The translations under genes were made by a program, and so were the position numbers. A stretch of 64,000 bases of DNA from Shinisaurus crocodilurus. Its lineage: Eukaryota; Chordata; Lepidosauria; Squamata; Shinisauridae. The notes beneath the pieces are model-generated. The model saw nothing but the letters and a program-made list of their open reading frames with translations. It made no database searches and was not told the origin of the DNA. The stretch lies in assembly GCA_021292165.1 (NCBI GenBank), contig CM037879.1, positions 288,522,272 through 288,586,271 on the forward strand, given 5' to 3'. This document shows positions 10,237-21,064 of this stretch, piece after piece. Each line of letters starts with the position of its first letter. The stretch's first letter is position 1.

Positions 10237-10611
10237 TTACATTGAACTGCATTTGCTATTTTGATACCCATTTTCCCAGTTTGGAGAGATTCTTTTGGAG
10301 CTCCTCACAATCCCTTTCAGCACCCTAAATGATTTGGTGTCATCAGCAAACTTGGCCACTTCACTGCTAACTCCTAATTCCAGCTCATTTATGAACAAGT
10401 TGAAAAGCATTGGTCCCAATACAGATCCCTGTGGAACCCCATTGTTTACATCCCTCCGTTGGGAGAATTTACCATTTATTCCTGCTCCCTGCTTTCTGTT
10501 CTTTAACCAGGTACTGATCCATAAGAGGACCTTTCCTCTTACTCCATGACTGCTAAGTTTGTTCAGGAGTCTTTGGTGAGGGACTTTGTGAAAAGCCTTT
10601 TGAAAGTTCAA
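10237..10611 (-). pseudogene. CR1 reverse transcriptase fragment (palm)
   Basis: This 124-residue frame covers the central RT palm. It begins NFQKAFHKVPH, the motif A region where the catalytic aspartate of the usual LDFxKAFD is replaced (N-F-Q). It continues with GVPQGSVLGPMLFNLFINE (motif B) and carries FADDTK (motif C, catalytic DD). In an active CR1 the enzyme copies element RNA at a nicked chromosomal target. This copy is broken: the frame ends soon after motif C and the flanking RT lies in other frames, including PANVTPIFKRGY-like sequence near 10840-10870. Confidence 0.85.
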
Positions 10612-10945
10612 GGGAACAATGTCTACCAGATTGCTCTGTCCACATGTTTACTGACATTCTCAAAGATCTCTAAAAGGTTAGAGAGACAGGAATTACCTTT
10701 GCGGAAGCCATGTTGGTTCTTTCTCAGCAGGGCTTGTCTATATGCTTACTAATTTGATCTTTAATAATGCTTTCAACCAATTTACCCAGAAGAGATGTTA
10801 AGCTAACCAGCCTGTAATTTCCCGTATCTCCCCTGTATCCCTTTTAAAAAATTGGTGTTACATTGGCCATTCTCCAGTGCTCTGGTACAGAGAATGATCT
10901 GAGGGACATGTTACATATTTTTGTTAGCAGATTGTAGAGCTGCTG

Positions 10946-12042
10946 CTTGTAGGTTGCTCTTCACCTTTATGTGCAGCTGCGATATTGATGAATATGCATT
11001 TGTGGAGACAGGTGTCAGTAGCTACGTCTCACAACAGGGTATGTAGAATGTGTTCTCCAGGGAGGAAGTGGCACTGCTATCATACATTCCACCCAAGGAT
11101 GTAAGAGAGGAGTGTTGGTACTGTGGATGTTCATCCTTCTCGGTGGATTGAGAATACCCTGACCTTCACAGAGTTGTTTGTTATGAAATGATTATTGTCT
11201 GTAATTTCTTTGGGACCCAAGAGAACCCCAGTCCCTATTCGTATTCATGGGCTAGTCACTTGTAGATTCTGTTTCCTATCTTATTTCCTTCCTTGCTCTA
11301 TTTTTCTCTCCTTTGTTTGGGGCTCCATGTTGAACAGTTGTTTCAAGTTTTTCCTCTGCTCCCAATGGTTCACATTTTTAGTATACCTGTCTTCAAGCTG
11401 TAGCACTCTCCAAATTGGTTGGGTTCCTCCTGCCAGGGTGGATTTAGCTTTTCTGTTTTGCATACCCACCCCCACTCCTGGGTATGGGTGGGAACTGCTC
11501 ATCCATCCAAAGATATGCCCTGTGTAGAATGAATATTCACAATCAGTCGTTCCTTTCTCCATATAAATTACTTTGGGAGAGCACCTGCTTTAAGAATGGC
11601 TGCAGAGCAGTCACCCTTGCTTCATTAGTGTCCTGCTTGATAAGCAAAGCATCTTCTGCATTTTTAGCATTTGAATAACAGCAGCACCTTATTAGTCTGC
11701 AGCTGCCATTCTGCATTTCCAGTAGACACCTTTTATCATGATTCCTCCTTCTAAAAGCTCAAAATATTGGTACCCTATTGGGAACAAAGAACTTTTCTGT
11801 CAACACACAGCTTTTTCTCTGCTGCACTAAGTAGGTATATACTGTGTCTCTCCTTTTGTAATGTCAACCATTTTTTTTTATCTGTACTTGGTATCTGGAA
11901 CTGTTGCTCATTAAAAACAAACCAAGTGAACTCTTTCTCCGGCTTAAGTGGCTATGATAAGGAGCAGGTCATTTTAATCTCTGCTGTGTAAAACATTGAG
12001 CTGGCTTAATCTCTGTCGTAAAGTGGAAGGACTAGAAAATCT
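10946..12042. other. DNA without recognised element
   Basis: The frames at 11195-11678 and 11767-11991 lie on both strands and share no domain with known proteins. Cysteine- and phenylalanine-rich translations reflect T-rich sequence. No splice-bounded exon stands out. Confidence 0.4.
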
Positions 12043-12135
12043 GACTTTGAGGGCTCCACAGCTATGCTGGCTGGGGCATGCTGGGAGTTGTAGGCCAAAA
12101 ACATCTGGGGACCCAAGGTTGGAGAACACTGCTAT
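12043..12135. mobile_element. Half of a palindromic hAT-like MITE
   Basis: CTGGCTGGGGCATGCTGGGAG is followed by TTGTAGGCC, ACATCTGGGGACCC and AAGGTTGGAGAACACTG. This is one arm of the palindromic repeat present in full at 56771-56908. The other arm is missing or diverged. Confidence 0.65.
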
Positions 12136-13659
12136 AGCCTCTGGCCTTTGCAGGTCTAATGAGGGCTGGAGGGGGGTATTATGGAGGGGAAGGACCCACA
12201 AGGTATGCAGGACAATCCTTTTTTTAAAAAGGTCCTCCCTCCGAGTCTCAAAACCTTTGTCCCAATTTTGGCACCCAGTACATCTGCACATGAGACACCC
12301 ATTTTACAAATAAGTGTGTGTACATGTGTGTGACTTATATAAGACCATCACCATATATGATGCTTTCTAAAGTAATGTAGAGGGGAAGGACAGGCCTCGC
12401 TCGGGCCCTGCCCCGAGGAACTTGAAATCTAGATTTAGATGGGGGAGTTGTGTTGTAAAGGAGGGAAGGGGATGAGGAGTAGCAAGGGATGAATGCGAGC
12501 AAATGCAGTTCTCCTTGCCGTTGTTTCTATTGGGAACGAGGACTGAGGGCTTGAGTCTTCATAGGAAAGATGGGTTTTGTGGAGGAATCCCGATGGCTGG
12601 ATGGAGGAGGGACTTGAGAGTTTTTCTAGGAGGTGGTTGCAAACATAGGTGCATCCCCTACAATTTCAGTTCCTCTACGTCTATACAAAACATATCTATT
12701 GTAAAGGAGATTAAATAACATTGAATAATAACATTTACAGGATGCGACAATACTATTGTGAGGCTCTTGGAAATGGAATATTTCCTCCCATCATCCCATC
12801 TCTGCTTGAATTGTGGGCTTCAGATAAGAATCGGTGGATCTAGAAGTGTGCTGTATTTGGGGCTTGGGATCTTCCTGGCATAGAATAACCATGAACATTT
12901 TTGTCAAGTTTCTTGACAAAATCCTTTCCAACATATGCCTTTCTGTCATATGCAGGAATCTGGCTAAAATCTGCTCATACGAAGGCCTCCTTGAAATGCT
13001 CACCATTCATTTGTTTTGTTGTTTTTAAAATGCTTTCTGATTATTTTCCAGTGTGCACAGCAACTTATCTGAAGTAGAATGTTAGACCTTCTGCCTCACT
13101 CGAGTGCAGAAAAATGAAGATATTTTCTTCGGTGCAGCTTTCCTTTCTTATCTCTGCCATGCCTTGTGTTGCAATTTGAAACACGTCCTTGGCCTTCTGG
13201 CCTCGTGGGATTTAATTTTTCTTAATTAACCTCAAGGACTTGCCATGCACCACCTCTGGAGTTTATCCATGTGCCTGGCCCCTGACGTGTTTGTGTGAAC
13301 CATTTTGCATTATCCTCACTAAGAAAAATATCAATGATTAGTCAACCCAGGCTGCTGCTTCGTTCCCATTGACAGCATGCACAATGCATGATTTACCCTT
13401 TTCTCTATCTTTACAAATCTCTTGTTTCATGGATGAAAAGTGGCCATGGCCTATCTGATTTCATTAGTTGATGTGACCAGCCCATTTTCTTGCTAATGTT
13501 TCAAATCCAAGTCCAGCTGGTATTTGTAATAAGCAGTTTCTAGTTGTATTTTCCTGTTCCCAACACTGGCAATTAGGTTCATCTCCCTGCCCAGTCTTTC
13601 TCTCCCCCACCTACCCCTCTAAGATGCCTTTCCAATAGACGTTGCCCAAATTAGTATAG

Positions 13660-13705
<46 letters not shown>

Positions 13706-13892
13706 TCTAAATGTACACTTATGCCAATTATTTCTTATAAAAAGTAAGATAATCTGCATCATTTATTTCCACAAAATATAAGTAATCCTCATACAGTTTT
13801 CAGGACCTAAACTATTAGAAACATTTAAAAAACAACAACCACAAAGCAAACAAAGAAACCATAAGATCATAATATACAAAGTTGAGTTATAT
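12136..13892. other. Mostly single-copy DNA
   Basis: A GA microsatellite lies at about 13666-13700. The stretch 13060-13540 is free of recognisable repeats and may include slowly evolving non-coding sequence. Both-strand frames at 11974-12313 overlap each other and the preceding MITE arm, so neither is credible. Confidence 0.4.
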
Positions 13893-14035
13893 CCAATGAG
13901 TTATATTCCATGTTAGTCTAACTGGTCCCATTCATTTCAATGGATCTACTCTAAGTAGGACTAAACATTATTATTTATTTCATTTCTGTACTGCCAGATA
14001 CCGGAAACCCTCTGCGTAGTTCTCAAAAATAGATT
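13893..14035. mobile_element. MITE remnant and L2-type 3' tail
   Basis: TCCCATTCATTTCAATGGATCT with ACTCTAAGTAGGACTAA at about 13925-13965 is the core of a small palindromic MITE also seen at 44354-44442. It abuts ATTTCATTTCTGTACTGCC, a reversed L2-type tail, at 13975-14030. Confidence 0.5.
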
Positions 14036-14040
14036 AATAG

Positions 14041-14200
14041 ATCATAGAGTTGGAAGGGGCCTACAAGGCCATCGAGTCCAACCCCCTGCTCAGTGCAGGA
14101 AACTAGAGGAGGGGGTCTCCCATCCAAGTAATAATAACCAGGCCTGACCCTGCTTAGCTTTCCACGCTCAGACAAGCTGAGCCAGCGTGAGCCACAGGCC
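14041..14200 (-). mobile_element. 5S-rRNA-headed SINE with CR1-like tail
   Basis: Read on the minus strand, a head ending GGAAAGCTAAGCAGGGTCAGG and CCTGGTTATTACTTGG with ATGGGAGACC matches the internal promoter part of 5S rRNA (box A, intermediate element, box C). It is joined to a body CTCTAGTTTCCTGCACTGAG, then GTTGGACTCGATGGCC and a tail CTTCCAACTCTATGAT, the 3' end of CR1-like LINEs. In this copy the segment between the two is interrupted by extra bases (GTAATAATAACC). RNA polymerase III would start transcription at the head; the CR1 machinery would copy it. The family membership is clear, the activity unknown. Confidence 0.85.
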
Positions 14201-14452
14201 ATGTTCCTAATATAACCCATTAAGTTCAGTTTTTCAATTTCCCTGATTATTGGGCGTGGTAATAATATAAAAGCATGTACAAAATGTGTATACAAATTAT
14301 AACGTAGTATCAAAGGTCAGTGGAGCACAATCGTACTGTGTTTGTGGCTGCCACAGCCAAAGATGTTACCGTCCTCCTGATTTCAGTGTTGCCTAAAACA
14401 AAGGCAGGAAGGAATATACATACTACTGAGATTATCTAAGGTTGACAAAAAG

Positions 14453-14520
<68 letters not shown>

Positions 14521-14521
14521 T
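14453..14521. repeat. Compound TTG/ATT trinucleotide microsatellite
   Basis: About 13 TTG units pass directly into about 11 ATT units. The array produces artificial poly-leucine and poly-asparagine frames on the two strands, which are not genes. Confidence 0.95.
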
Positions 14522-14610
14522 TCATTTCTGTACTGCCCAATGGCTGAAGCTCTCTGGGTGGTTAACAGCAATTTATGCAAAACAATAAAATACAGTACAA
14601 ATACAAAAAA
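14522..14610 (-). mobile_element. L2-type LINE 3' tail
   Basis: TTCTGTACTGCCCAATGGCT, GAAGCTCTCTGGGTGGTTAAC and an A-rich run are the reverse complement of a common squamate L2-type 3' end. The preceding trinucleotide array probably grew from its A/T-rich terminal repeat. Confidence 0.65.
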
Positions 14611-14649
14611 AAACCCCAGCTTAGATCTGCCCTCACTATATATTACATA

Positions 14650-15480
14650 GTTTTATTATTTATTAATTATTATTTTTTAATTACAGTATTTATATACCAC
14701 TCCATATTTAAGCAGATTCCGGAGCGGTAAACAATAAAAAGATAAAAACAGATAAAAGAAAAAAAAGCAATACATTGAAAACAAAGTAACAATTACAGTG
14801 GTGGTTGGAGAGCAGAGAAGTCTTCCCGGAACAAGGAGGTCTTCAGCAGCACAAAAGCAGCCTGCCTGACTTGCACAGCCTCTCCTGGTAGAGCTGTGTG
14901 TCATCAGCATACTGATAGCACTTGGCTCCAAATCCCCTAATGACCACTCCCAGCAACGTCATGTAGATGTTAAACAACATTGGGAACAAGATGGTACCCT
15001 GCGGAACCCTATAGCGCAATTGTCAAGGATCCGAGGAATAGTCAGTGTTACTCTCGCACCGCCATGTGATAGGCATGATTATGCTCTCTAGAGCATGCTT
15101 GGTCATCTTTGCTTCAAGTCTTACACCATTTACTCTCTAGCCGATGTCCAGCCTGTTTCATTGCCCATAGCTCCCCAGTATACCAAGGAGCAGAGTGGGC
15201 TCTACAGTGCTGGAGAGGGCACTCGGGAGCGATTGAGTCTATGGCACTCCACATCTCACCATTCCACAGTGAGACCAGGGCCTTGGCTGGATCACCAGCT
15301 CTATCTACTGGAAAATCCCCAAGAGAATTCAGAAATCCTTGGGATTCCATCAGTCTCCTAGGGTGGACCATCCAAATGACACCCCCCCCAACCCTGCAGG
15401 AGGAAAGTAATGCTGTGAGTTCAAACCTCACCAGGAAATGGTCTGACCATGGCAATGGGGTTATTTGGACACCCCCCGCC
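14650..15480 (-). mobile_element. L2 LINE with internal deletion
   Basis: The 3' end is marked by ATTTATATACCACTCCATAT at 14688-14707 and the AAAAACAGATAAAAG run. RT remains around 14890-15010 read YQYADD on the minus strand, the motif C of L2 RT. From 15114 to 15509 the frame jumps to the endonuclease end and linker: WSDHFLVRFELTALL, then PRRLMESQGFLNSLGDFP. The RT fingers and most of the palm are missing between about 15010 and 15114. The same linker motif appears in the L2 at 40690-43165 as QRLMDSDGFQRVMGDFP. Confidence 0.8.
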
Positions 15481-15483
15481 TCC

Positions 15484-15600
15484 AATTCCCAGCCTGCAAC
15501 TCCCATCATCCCTCACTATTAGCTATGCTGACGAGAGCTGATGGAAGTTGGAGGCCAAAGCATCTGAAAGACCACAAGTTGCCCATCCCTGAAATATGGG
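15484..15600. mobile_element. Palindromic hAT-like MITE, diverged
   Basis: CAACTCCCATCATCCCTCAC and GCTGATGGAAGTTGGAGGCC flank a short loop, with CATCTGAAAGACCACAAGTT to the right. These are the arms of the family at 56771-56908 in decayed form. Confidence 0.6.
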
Positions 15601-15810
15601 AAGGAGAGGGAGAGAGAAAAAGAAGATGGACCAAGTTATAATCCAGTCAGAGGATTTTAGGGTGGTGGTATCGTAAATAAGTGAGTTCTAGGGCAGTGTG
15701 ATTAGTAAAGTTGAGGATGGGTTTTAGGGTGCAAAAAGGTCAAGAGATTGAAGCAAATGGGGGAGAGATTTGATGATGGAGGGAGAGGTGTTTGTGGGTA
15801 TAGGAGATGT

Positions 15811-16072
15811 TACAGTAATACCTTGGATTGCAAGCATAATTCGTTCCGGAACTGTGTTTGTAATCCAAAACACTCTTATATCAAAGCGAGTCTCTGGCGG
15901 GCATGAGCGGGACCGATTTCAGCCCACTACGCCCGCTCGAGGCGAGCAGTTACATCCCTATCTTGTCTTGCAAGACCTTGCTCGTTTATCAAGTCAAATT
16001 TTTTTAAAAATTTTTGCTTGTCTTGCAAAACGCTCTCTGACCAAGTTACTTGCAATCCAAGGTATTACTGTA
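15811..16072. mobile_element. pogo/Tigger-like MITE, 258 bp, TA target site
   Basis: The element spans 15813-16070. Its ends are inverted repeats of about 23 bases, CAGTAATACCTTGGATTGCAAG on the left and the exact complement on the right, flanked by TA on both sides. The TIR resembles those of pogo/Tigger elements of the Tc1/mariner superfamily (CAGTnATACCTnG). The interior has no transposase, so it depended on a protein encoded elsewhere. The near-perfect ends suggest moderate age. Confidence 0.8.
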
Positions 16073-16099
16073 TTTGTTTTTGAAACATCTGTAATATCT

Positions 16100-16640
16100 C
16101 TGTAGGAATATCTCCTGTATTATCTCTTATTTGGGTATATATTCTTGAACTATGGAAAAGAGAGACACTGCCTTTAAAAATGATTCTTGAATAACCAAAA
16201 GAAGGGATGGTCATGCTTGCCTCAGTGTTTTCAAATTGCCAGAAGAAGAAGAAAAAATAATGACTGTTCAAAAATACCTTTTCTCTTGCTGTCTGAGAAT
16301 GCAGGCACCCTCTAGGCAGTGAGAATTGGTGATGTGGGAGTAGCCTAATCTCCCCAGAGCCAACAAAAACTTGGTAAAAAGATAGAAAAGTTTAGGAAAG
16401 TCTTAGGAAAAAGTAGAGAAACAGAGTTCCATCTGGTTAATTGACCAGCCAGGAATGCAATACTGGTTAGTTTATGAGCAGAGAACTTGTGTTATGGGTC
16501 GGCATTATAAATAAAGTAAACAACAACAGCAGCCAAACAAATAAATAGTAGTAAAACAGATATACCTTTCCTTTAATCTGTACATTTTGAGTGCAAACCA
16601 TAGGAGCAACCGAGCTCTTCAGGAACAAAAAGGGAGTGGA

Positions 16641-16680
<40 letters not shown>

Positions 16681-17095
16681 CTACAAGATTTCTTTTGCAG
16701 CATGCAATGGGGTTTTCTTTTTGAAATAAAAGATTCCTAAGGTTCAGCAGTTCCTAGCTCCACCTTTTATCCCTAGTTCTGTGATTAATAATTAAAATAA
16801 AGGCAATGAGGATGTATCCACTCCTGCTGTCTCATCGGATCTGAGGATAGAATGGTAAAAGGGTTAAGATGTGTCAGTCGGGGGTAAAACTGACTCCATG
16901 ACTTTTTCAATTAAATTTTGATGAGGTTGGGGAGAGAAGTCCCAATTAACATACAACTGAATTCATTCCTTGTGGATCACTTCTCCTGCAGGGTGCCGGG
17001 AGCACATTGCAACCTTTAAGAGGTGATCTGGAGAGCAAAAGTACAGGATCTCGTAGATTAAGTCAAGGAGATGACAACCAAAGACTCAGCCAGAG
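16100..17095. other. DNA without recognised element
   Basis: A GT then GA microsatellite lies at about 16639-16680 and yields a false low-complexity frame. A short GAAGAAGAA run lies near 16243-16255. No other motif is clear. Confidence 0.45.
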
Positions 17096-17096
17096 G

Positions 17097-17815
17097 TTAT
17101 GACACACCTTGAAAGGATGTGCGGGGTCTGGAGCTCTGGCATGGCAGGCTCTTCTCTAGCTGTCCTTCTGAGCCTGAAATGGAGCCTTCTATCCCAGCCA
17201 TGTTTTGACTCAACATTGGGTTTAGGCATTTGGCAACATCATTTTCACCTACCCCGTCTATTTTAAAATCTATACTGTGTCTACAGTATGTTTCATAGAT
17301 TTTGTTGTTGTTAAGATATCCACAATCCACCAGATGTTTGGACCGGATTTTTGGAACCCCACTGCTCGGGTATAACTTAGTACCTAAGAGTCGGTGAGGT
17401 ATCGTCTGATTATGCAGCTAGTACCTAGTAGTGCTACTCTTTGTAACTGCTCTATCGTGATCTTATCAATACCAATTGCACTCAAGTGTTTTTTCAACCC
17501 TTTTGGGATTGCCCCTAACACTCCTATCACTACTGAAATCACTGTTGTTCTTTTCTCCCAGAGATGCTGTACTTCAGTTTTCAAATCCTGATATTTTGTG
17601 ATCTTTTCAATCTCTTTTTCTTCTACCCAGCTATCACCTGGGATCGCCACATCAATCAGCTTAACTAAGTTTTTCTCAATCACAGTGATGTCTGGGGTAT
17701 TGTGCTTGAGCTTCTTATCAGTTTGGGTTTTAAAATCCCACAAGATCTTAACTGTCTTTCCTTCATTCTCAACCACCTTTTCAGGTTTATGTTCCCACCA
17801 GTATTTCACAGATCG
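17097..17815 (-). mobile_element. R4-like LINE, 3' part
   Basis: The element holds a restriction-enzyme-like endonuclease frame (separate entry) followed by a 3' UTR with TATCTTAACAACAACAAAATC near 17300-17320 on the minus strand. It is 5'-truncated at about 17815, where it directly abuts the 3' end of an L2. The exact 3' boundary is not visible; 17097 is a guess from the end of recognisable sequence. Confidence 0.6.
17384..17809 (-). pseudogene. REL-endonuclease C-terminus of an R4/R2-like LINE
   Basis: This 141-residue frame ends naturally. It has the PD-(D/E)xK-type layout: PD at residues 39-40 and LIDVAIPGD with Asp53, followed by EKITKYQDLKTEVQHLW at about 67-83. It closes with GAIPKGLKKHLSAIG and LQRVALLGTSCIIRRYL, typical of the C-terminal endonuclease of R2, R4/Dong and Hero-type retrotransposons. 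In these LINEs the domain nicks the target DNA. R4 elements are known in lizards, so R4 is the best guess. The frame is intact here but the RT that should precede it is missing. Confidence 0.75.
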
Positions 17816-18524
17816 TATTATAATTATTATTTACAGTATTTGTATACTGCTCCATATTGAAGTAGATTCCAGAGCGGTGAACAGTAAAAAGACAAAAAAC
17901 AGATAAAAGAAACAAAAACAACACATTGAAAACAAAGTTTCACCACTGTAACAATTACAGTGGTAGTTGAAGAGCACAGAATGCTTCCCGGAACAAGGAG
18001 GTCTTCAGCAGGCACCGAAAGCAGCACAATGCCGGAACTTGCCTGACCTCCAAAGGCAGGACCTTCCACAGAAATGGAGCCAACACACTAAAGGCTCTTC
18101 TCCTGGTGGACTCCAGTTGGGCCAAAGGTCCATGACGAACCACCAGGAGCATGTCATCTGATGTCCTCAGTGACCGGGCAGGTTGGTACGGGAGGAGGCC
18201 CTCTCTCAGGTAACCTGGTCCCAAGTTGTTTCGGGCTTTGCACACAAGTACCAGAACCTTAAACCTGACCTGGTAATGAATAGGGAGCCAGTGCAGTTCC
18301 TTCAGCAAAGGAGTTGCATGCTGAAAAGGGGCAGCTCCCAACAACAGCCAAGCTGCCGCATTCTGCACTAACTCCAGCTTCTGGAGCAGCCTTAAGTGCA
18401 GCCCCACACAGAGTGCATTGCAGTAATATATGGCAAGCAGGATTGGATAGCAGGCACAAGCAGTAACATAGATCAGCATGGATGGGGATAATGGAGGCCA
18501 CCTGTGGTAGGAGGTTCGAAACAC
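17816..18524 (-). mobile_element. L2 LINE 3' part with ORF2 C-terminus
   Basis: The 3' end reads ATTTGTATACTGCTCCATAT in reverse at 17838-17857. A 189-residue minus frame (17955-18524) carries YYCNALCVGLHLRLLQKLEL, VQNAAAWLLLGAAPF and LHWLPIHYQVRFKVL, the region after the RT palm in L2/Rex-type ORF2. It is open throughout, though the flanking RT is missing. The upstream side is cut at about 18524 by the zinc-finger LINE. Confidence 0.85.
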
Positions 18525-18653
18525 TGGACTCAGTCAGTCAGGTGATCACTCGTGACCGAGTAAGATTGTCTTCCAGGATTTAAAAAAAAAAAGAAAATTT
18601 ACAAAAAGGAGATTTTAAAAAGGAGGAAAATTCTAAAGAAAATTGTGTAGACT

Positions 18654-19853
18654 CTAGCGATGGGTCCGTAAGTGACTGTGGAGGCCAATTCTAGATCCAC
18701 ACAACTTCCCACAGTGAGGACACAGGTTACCAGATGGAAGGTGGTCTTGTAAAGGATTCATTTGACGTGCTTTTCGCTTAGCACGTTTCTCCCTTTCACC
18801 TTGCACTCGAGCTTCTTCAAAGTCCATAGAGCCTTTGTGAAAGGCCAACCTCCAGTTAGATCGTTCATGGGCCAGAGCTTCCCAGTTTTTGATGTTTATA
18901 TTGCATTTTTTTAGATTAGCCTTAAGAACATCTTTAAACCTCTTATATTGACCACCAATATTCTGCTTTCCATCCTTGAGTTGGGAATAAAGTAACTGCT
19001 TTGGGAGACGGCAGTCAGGCATTCGAACAACATGACCGGTCCACTGAAGTTGGCGTTGAAGGATCATTTTTTCAATGCTAGTAGTCTTTGCTTCTTCCAG
19101 TACACTGACATTTGTTCGCCTATCTTCCCAAGTAATTTGCAGGATTTTCCGGAGGCAACGTTGATGAAATCTTTCAAGGAGTTGGAGGTGACGTTTATAG
19201 ATAGTCCATGTTTCGCAGGCATACAATAAAGTTGGTAATACAATGGCTTCATAAACCAGTGTTTTGGTCTTCTTACAAATATCCCGATCCTCGAACACTC
19301 TATGTTTCATTCGAGAAAACGCGGCACTTGCGGAGCTCAGACGATGCTGGATTTCACTGTCGATGTTAGCTGTAGCAGAAAGATAGCTGCCAAGATAGAG
19401 AAAATGATCGACATTTTCCAGTATTGTCCCGCCAAGCTGGATAGATGGCATCACCACAGGATTAGCTTGCACTTGCTGATGAAGCACTTTGGTTTTTTTG
19501 ATGTTAAGTGAGAGACCAAGTTTTTCGTATGCTTCTGCAAAAGCATTTAGGATAGTTTGGAGATCATCCTCTGAATGTGCGGAGACCACATTATCATCAG
19601 CATACTGAAGTTCCCCAACGGAGGTTGTAATTACCTTACTTTTTGCTTTCAGTCTGCTGAGATTAAAAAGCTTTCCATCTGTTCGATATATAATTCCCAC
19701 ACCAGTGGGAAGTTTCCCCTCGACAAGATGTAAAATCATGGCGATGAAAATAGCAAATAATGTTGGGGCAATGACACATCCCTGTTTAACACCTGATCCC
19801 ACTTTAAATGGAGCACCATGAGAGCCGTTGTTGTCCAAGACCGTAGCCGTCAT
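18654..19853 (-). pseudogene. LINE ORF: RT palm to C-terminal C2H2 finger
   Basis: This 399-residue frame contains GVKQGC at 21-26 (RT motif B), ELQYADD at 81-87 (motif C, catalytic DD) and SLNIKKTKV at about 114-122 (motif D). The thumb follows, with YLGSYLSA and SSASAAFSRMKHRVF, and the conserved WTGHVVRMP segment. It ends with a classic C-x2-C-x12-H-x3-H zinc finger at about 378-398 (CPHC then HSHLRTH) and a natural stop. The upstream RT is in the same frame but separated by a single TGA at about 19866-19868, a likely CpG decay of an arginine codon. The protein would bind and copy element RNA at a target. Confidence 0.9.
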
Positions 19854-19868
19854 GTTGTCATGGAGAAG

Positions 19869-20462
19869 TCACAAGATATTCACAAATTTATTGGGGCATC
19901 CAATTTTCATAAGGATAGTCCAGAGAGCTGTTCGGTCTACAGTATCAAAGGCCTTAGCAAGATCAATAAATGCCATATAAAGGAGTTGATTTTGCTCCCG
20001 GCATTTTTCTTGGAGCTGACGTGCAGTAAAAATCATGTCTACTGTCCCTCTAGAGGGGCGGAAACCATATTGAGTTTCAGGGAGGATCTCTTCTGAAATA
20101 GATAGAAGACGGTTTGCGAGAATCCTGGCAAATATTTTACCTGCGGTAGCTAAGAGAGAAATGCCCCGATAGTTTCCACAGTCTGTTCTATCACCCTTCT
20201 TAAAGAGGCTGATAATTATGGCATCCCTGAAGTCTTCTGGGATCTCTTCTCTTATCCAGATTTTTTCGATGAGTTTATGAAGATGTTGTACAAGTTCGGG
20301 GGGCCCTTCTTTAAAGATTTCAGCAGGAATCCCATCTGGTCCACTAGCTTTGTTATTCTTCATTTGATTAATGGCTTTTTTTACTTCATCCAAAGTGGGG
20401 AGTATTGCAGGTTCCTCTCTAATTTGTTTTTGCGGGATTTGCGAAAAAATCTCATTATCCAC
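19869..20462 (-). pseudogene. LINE ORF: RT fingers and motif A
   Basis: The 197-residue frame has KNNKASGPDGIPAEIFKEG at about 38-56 (RT motif 1), IISLFKKGDRTDCGNYRGIS (motif 2) and FIDLAKAFDTVDR (motif A, catalytic Asp). It ends just before the in-frame stop that separates it from the palm frame. The translation start shown is arbitrary, since the frame continues upstream toward a frameshift near 20525. Confidence 0.9.
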
Positions 20463-20476
20463 CTTAGATTTACGAT

Positions 20477-21064
20477 TTAAAATGTCACAATAATGCTCTT
20501 TCCAACGCAGTGCAATAGACTGTCTTTTAAGAGTTTGGTGCCATCTTTTGATTGTAAAGGGTTTGTACCATAGGTTTTTGGTCCATAAATGGCCCTTGTG
20601 GCCTTAAAAAAGCCCCGTGCATCATGAGATTCTGTAAGTTGTTGAATTTCTTCAGCTTTCTTTTTCCACCAGGCGTTCTTAAATTCTCTTGTTCTTCTTT
20701 GGACCTCAGCCTTTGCACTAACGTAGATTTTTTTCTTGGCAGCGCAGTTAATATCATTTTGCCATATTTGGAAGGCTTTCCTTTTTTGGTCAATTATATA
20801 TTTAATCTCATTATCATTTTCATCAAACCAATCCTGATGTTTCTTAGTTTCGTATCCAATAGTTTGTTCACAAGCTGCAGTAATGGAGGTTTTCAGCTTA
20901 GACCAATGGTCCTCAATGTTGTTAGGAGGTTCCGTAGGTAGATGTTCCTTAAGAAGTGATTGAAGATGAGTTTGCTTAATAGGATCTTGAAGGGCGTGGA
21001 TGTTCATTTTACGCCTTGGTTTCCTTCCTTGAAGCCTACGTTGGGGAGCAATGTTGATAACCAT
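20477..21064 (-). pseudogene. LINE ORF: linker between endonuclease and RT
   Basis: The 195-residue frame carries KKHQDWFDENDNEIKYIID and FKNAWWKKKAEEIQQL, the linker between the apurinic endonuclease and RT in Ingi/RTE/Jockey-type LINEs. It runs out of frame at about 20525, close to an AAAAGACAG run, and the RT continues in another frame. No endonuclease residues are upstream because the insertion is truncated near 21112. Confidence 0.8.

Larger units (their letters stand above)
8947..10945 (-). mobile_element. CR1 LINE, 5'-truncated, interrupted by L1
   Basis: The 3' end lies at 8947, with reversed tail words AAGAACATAAGAAG. The 3' UTR includes the long-conserved TGACACTGGAGGTAGCATA region at 9532-9550. 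Coding remains extend to about 10945, where the copy is truncated in the reverse-transcriptase fingers. The order of parts on the minus strand is RT, C-terminal CR1 region, 3' UTR, as in chicken CR1. Multiple frame breaks make it inactive. An L1 is inserted at 9012-9403. Confidence 0.9.

Noticed and set aside
11974..12313. Two 105-residue frames on opposite strands
   Set aside because: They overlap almost fully and cross a MITE arm; both are chance frames.
14041..14200. Functional 5S rRNA gene
   Set aside because: Only the inner promoter part matches 5S rRNA; the rest is a CR1-like tail, and the unit is dispersed in many copies.
14383..14650. Poly-asparagine and poly-leucine proteins
   Set aside because: They are translations of a TTG/ATT microsatellite on two strands, next to an L2 tail.
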